This document shows, piece after piece, positions 41,227-43,442 of a stretch of 43,442 nucleotides of DNA. The DNA comes from CAZJAH01 sp964544155. GTDB taxonomy: Bacteria > Bacteroidota > Ignavibacteria > Kapaibacteriales > UBA2268. The stretch spans positions 1 to 43,442 of the forward strand of contig CAZJAH010000023.1 of NCBI GenBank assembly GCA_964544155.1, given 5' to 3'. The translations under genes and the position numbers were made by a program. Position 1 is the stretch's first letter. The number at the start of each line of letters is the position of its first letter. A model generated the notes under the pieces. It was not told the origin of the DNA, did not search any database, and was given only the letters and a program-made list of their open reading frames with translations.

Positions 41227-42282
41227 ATGCGGTCACTTATATCTTTCCTCGCGCTTATGTTGCTTATGACGGCTTGCTGCGAAGATACCTCCGGTCCCTC
41301 TAATACCGATACCGGTATGGATAAAATTGCATATTGGAATACTGAACTTGAATTTGATGATCTCGGGGTCGATGAATATGTCATTCTGGGCTTTAATATT
41401 GATAAGGCCAAAGTTAAAATGTATAAAAGGGATATTCCTTATTTAGGATATATTGGCAGGACTTCTGAAGGCGGTTTTTTCTATAGAAGGGGTAATGATC
41501 AGGAAGACAGCCACTTCATCATGAAATATAATCCAAAAACTGAGTCGAACGATACTATCACAATTCAATCAGGCAGCAGCTTTAATGAAATTCTAATTTC
41601 ACCTGATGAAACAAAAATATTCTATACCACTTATGATGATCAGAGTTATATCCTTAATGCTGACGGCACCAATAAGCAAAGTATAGATGTTCCGGAAGGA
41701 ATGGTTTATCAATTTTCACCTGACGCTTCAAAAATATTGATCAGTTTTATAAATCCTGATCATCATTGGGCATTAAGCGTTTATGACATAGCTAAAGGCG
41801 AAACAACTGGCCTTATTAGCACAGATGAGTACAGTTACGGGATTATGGGAGAATGCGTTTGGGATGATAATGGAGAAGATATTTTCTTCATACATTCTGA
41901 TCCTGGCCCAAAGGGGGGATTGAGCAAAGTTAATATCGGAACCAAAGAAGTTACAGAAATCGCGGAATTTGATGCGCAAATAGTAGGAGAAATGTCTTTT
42001 AATAACATTCAATTTTACAATGATCAGCAAAAAATATTCTGTTATTTCAATAACACAAACAAAATGGCTACCATTAATACTGACGGTACCGGTCTGAAGG
42101 TTTTGGATCTGCCCTATATCGAATACGAGTTCATAAGTGATCTTTTCCACAGTAAAAATGAGATATACCTGCTCTCTATACAAGGCCAAAACGCGGATCT
42201 GGTCACCTATAACCTGGATACGGGCGAATCAACTGTAAGGATAGCAAACCTGTTACCAAAAGTACTCGCCTTATATGAATAG
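41227..42282 (+). CDS. Beta-propeller lipoprotein, paralogue 1
   Basis: 351 residues. The lipobox is LLMTAC (Cys17), followed by 'CEDTSGPS'. The mature protein has TolB/WD40-like blade repeats: 'EILISPDETKIFYTTYDDQ', 'VYQFSPDASKILISF', 'VWDDNGEDIFFIHSD', 'TINTDGTGLKVLDLPY', 'LVTYNLDTGES'. A TTTGGAGA Shine-Dalgarno is present. The second copy at 42370 shares the layout and the linker after the cysteine, so the pair arose by duplication. The function is unknown; a surface or periplasmic binding role is plausible. Confidence 0.8.
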   Translation: MRSLISFLALMLLMTACCEDTSGPSNTDTGMDKIAYWNTELEFDDLGVDEYVILGFNIDKAKVKMYKRDIPYLGYIGRTSEGGFFYRRGNDQEDSHFIMKYNPKTESNDTITIQSGSSFNEILISPDETKIFYTTYDDQSYILNADGTNKQSIDVPEGMVYQFSPDASKILISFINPDHHWALSVYDIAKGETTGLISTDEYSYGIMGECVWDDNGEDIFFIHSDPGPKGGLSKVNIGTKEVTEIAEFDAQIVGEMSFNNIQFYNDQQKIFCYFNNTNKMATINTDGTGLKVLDLPYIEYEFISDLFHSKNEIYLLSIQGQNADLVTYNLDTGESTVRIANLLPKVLALYE

Positions 42283-42369
42283 TAAAGTAAGCTAAAAGTA
42301 ATTATCTAATCCTGCCGCAAAAAATAGCGGCGGGTAGTGATTTTATTATAAGATTTTTAAAGGACAAAC

Positions 42370-43389
42370 ATGAAAAAATTACTCTCAATCCTCGCAATGA
42401 TTGTTTTAATTACATCCTGTGGAGAGGATTCCTCAGGGCCGTCGCCTTCTGATAACACTGACTGGTATTATTTCTTCGCGCAAATTGAATCTCTCGATAA
42501 GTACGTTTCATTTAAGGTCAATGAAAATGGCGATGTGAAATTATTTAAGGAAAATACCGGAGTTTTTGCTGTACATTCCGACAAAGTGTATTATCTTAAC
42601 GATAATGATGATGGGAATAAATACTTCGCGTACTCAGACCGCGCCGGCCGGAATGAAGTGATCTTGATGAATGATATTGCAGGCCGTTTTAACGGTATAG
42701 CTTTATCTCCGGATGGTAAAACCTTAGTTTATAATATCGATGGAGTTACTTATCTCATGGATATCGAAAGCAGATTAGAAAACCAAATTGATTTTGATGG
42801 AGGAGGTTTCAGTTTTTCACAAAATTCAGACAAAATTGTCACAATAGATTTATTTGACGGAGAAAATTTCGTACTTAAAGTTTATGACCTTGCTTCAGAT
42901 TCATCTAAGGTATTGCTAACACTTGAGCCCAATACTGAATGTGACAAGCCTTGCTGGTCAGAATCCGGCGAAGCAATAATCTTCCACTATATCGATGAAG
43001 ATGATGCCGATTTACCGGGTAAACTTATCAAAATCGATGTTTCCGACGGGAGCAATGAAATTATTTATGAATTTACCGGAGACGAAGTAGAATACGGATG
43101 GGCCGGCGATGCTTTTTATTATGATAACGGGAGCAAGATTTTCTGGTATAATTATGTTAGCAAAAAACTTATCACAATGAATTCAGACGGCTCCGGCGTT
43201 AAAAAAACGACTTTTCCTTATGAGCACTGCTGGATAAATTCGGATCCTTTTTATTCTTCGAATGAAATATTTTTACTTACGGGCAGCACTGAAGCTGACG
43301 CTAAAGTTCATATTTATAATCTGGATACCGGCGAAAGCAGAGTACTTGCCAATGATGTAATTACTAAGCTCATAAAGCAGATGCAATAG
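42370..43389 (+). CDS. Beta-propeller lipoprotein, paralogue 2
   Basis: 339 residues. The lipobox is LITSC (Cys17), followed by 'GEDSSGPS', nearly the same linker as paralogue 1. Blade motifs are 'GIALSPDGKTLVYNIDGV', 'FSFSQNSDKIVTIDLF', 'CWSESGEAIIFHYID', 'TMNSDGSGVKKTTFPY' and 'VHIYNLDTGESRVLAND'. The C-terminal third aligns blade for blade with paralogue 1; the N-terminal third differs more, so the copies have diverged in what they could bind. The two genes are 87 bp apart and probably co-transcribed. Confidence 0.8.
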   Translation: MKKLLSILAMIVLITSCGEDSSGPSPSDNTDWYYFFAQIESLDKYVSFKVNENGDVKLFKENTGVFAVHSDKVYYLNDNDDGNKYFAYSDRAGRNEVILMNDIAGRFNGIALSPDGKTLVYNIDGVTYLMDIESRLENQIDFDGGGFSFSQNSDKIVTIDLFDGENFVLKVYDLASDSSKVLLTLEPNTECDKPCWSESGEAIIFHYIDEDDADLPGKLIKIDVSDGSNEIIYEFTGDEVEYGWAGDAFYYDNGSKIFWYNYVSKKLITMNSDGSGVKKTTFPYEHCWINSDPFYSSNEIFLLTGSTEADAKVHIYNLDTGESRVLANDVITKLIKQMQ

Positions 43390-43419
43390 TTAGGAAAATT
43401 TGCTTAAATAATAAGCTGT

Positions 43420-43442
43420 CCGCCCGGATTATTTTCCGGCGG
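43420..43442 (+). terminator. Hairpin at window end, probable terminator (truncated)
   Basis: CCGCCCGGA and TTCCGGCGG pair with one mismatch, 30 bp after the stop of the second propeller gene. The window ends exactly at the stem, so a T-run cannot be seen. Confidence 0.4.

Overview
The window looks like a chromosomal segment of a Gram-negative bacterium of the FCB (Fibrobacterota-Chlorobiota-Bacteroidota) kind. The evidence is a TonB-dependent receptor, an OmpA protein with thrombospondin-3 repeats, a protein with a type IX secretion (T9SS) sorting tail, many lipoproteins and a complete lower mevalonate operon whose extra kinase is of the 'GYDIA' type. Several genes have clear Shine-Dalgarno sequences (for example AGGAGG before the EgtD-like gene), which is unusual in classical Bacteroidia and Flavobacteriia. 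A deeper-branching lineage, such as an Ignavibacteria-like one, is therefore plausible but not proven. No rRNA, tRNA, CRISPR array, prophage or intact insertion sequence was recognised. There is one assembly gap of 100 N (5566-5665).

Layout. 1-1895: 3' end of a TonB-dependent receptor and a beta-propeller phytase lipoprotein, probably a phytate/phosphate scavenging pair. 1896-2680: a long non-coding stretch with five strong hairpins, a diverged inverted repeat and what looks like the 3' remnant of a dead gene. 2681-4872: a family 1 solute-binding lipoprotein translationally coupled to a prenyltransferase/squalene-cyclase-like toroid protein, with no permease. 4994-8029: tilS with a giant basic repetitive N-terminal extension, then hpt. 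8011-13311 (minus): the mevalonate operon fni - mvaA - GHMP kinase - mvaD - mvk, tightly packed and overlapping. Together these turn HMG-CoA into IPP and DMAPP; HMG-CoA synthase is not in the window.

13640-21146: a flavodoxin-family protein, a small lipoprotein, radA, then an acidic unknown protein coupled to obgE, followed by tex (genome maintenance and ribosome/RNA functions). 21380-23542: OmpA with about 15 calcium-binding type repeats. 23738-26983: prolyl oligopeptidase, a CrcB fluoride channel and a small outer-membrane protein. 27119-31123: a soluble hybrid histidine kinase with seven PAS domains. 31295-33674: an EgtD-like methyltransferase, recX and a lipoprotein MsrA.

33972-41029 (minus): a long co-directional run. 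In transcription order it holds a T9SS cargo protein, a beta-propeller lipoprotein, an AlkD-like glycosylase, an Fpg/Nei glycosylase, a beta-hydroxyacid dehydrogenase, a GNAT acetyltransferase, nadB and a small membrane protein. 41227-43389: two tandem paralogous beta-propeller lipoproteins. Most of the window is housekeeping. The parts that deserve a second look are the tilS extension, the probable phosphomevalonate kinase, the solute-binding/toroid pair and the hairpin-rich relict at 1.9-2.7 kb.
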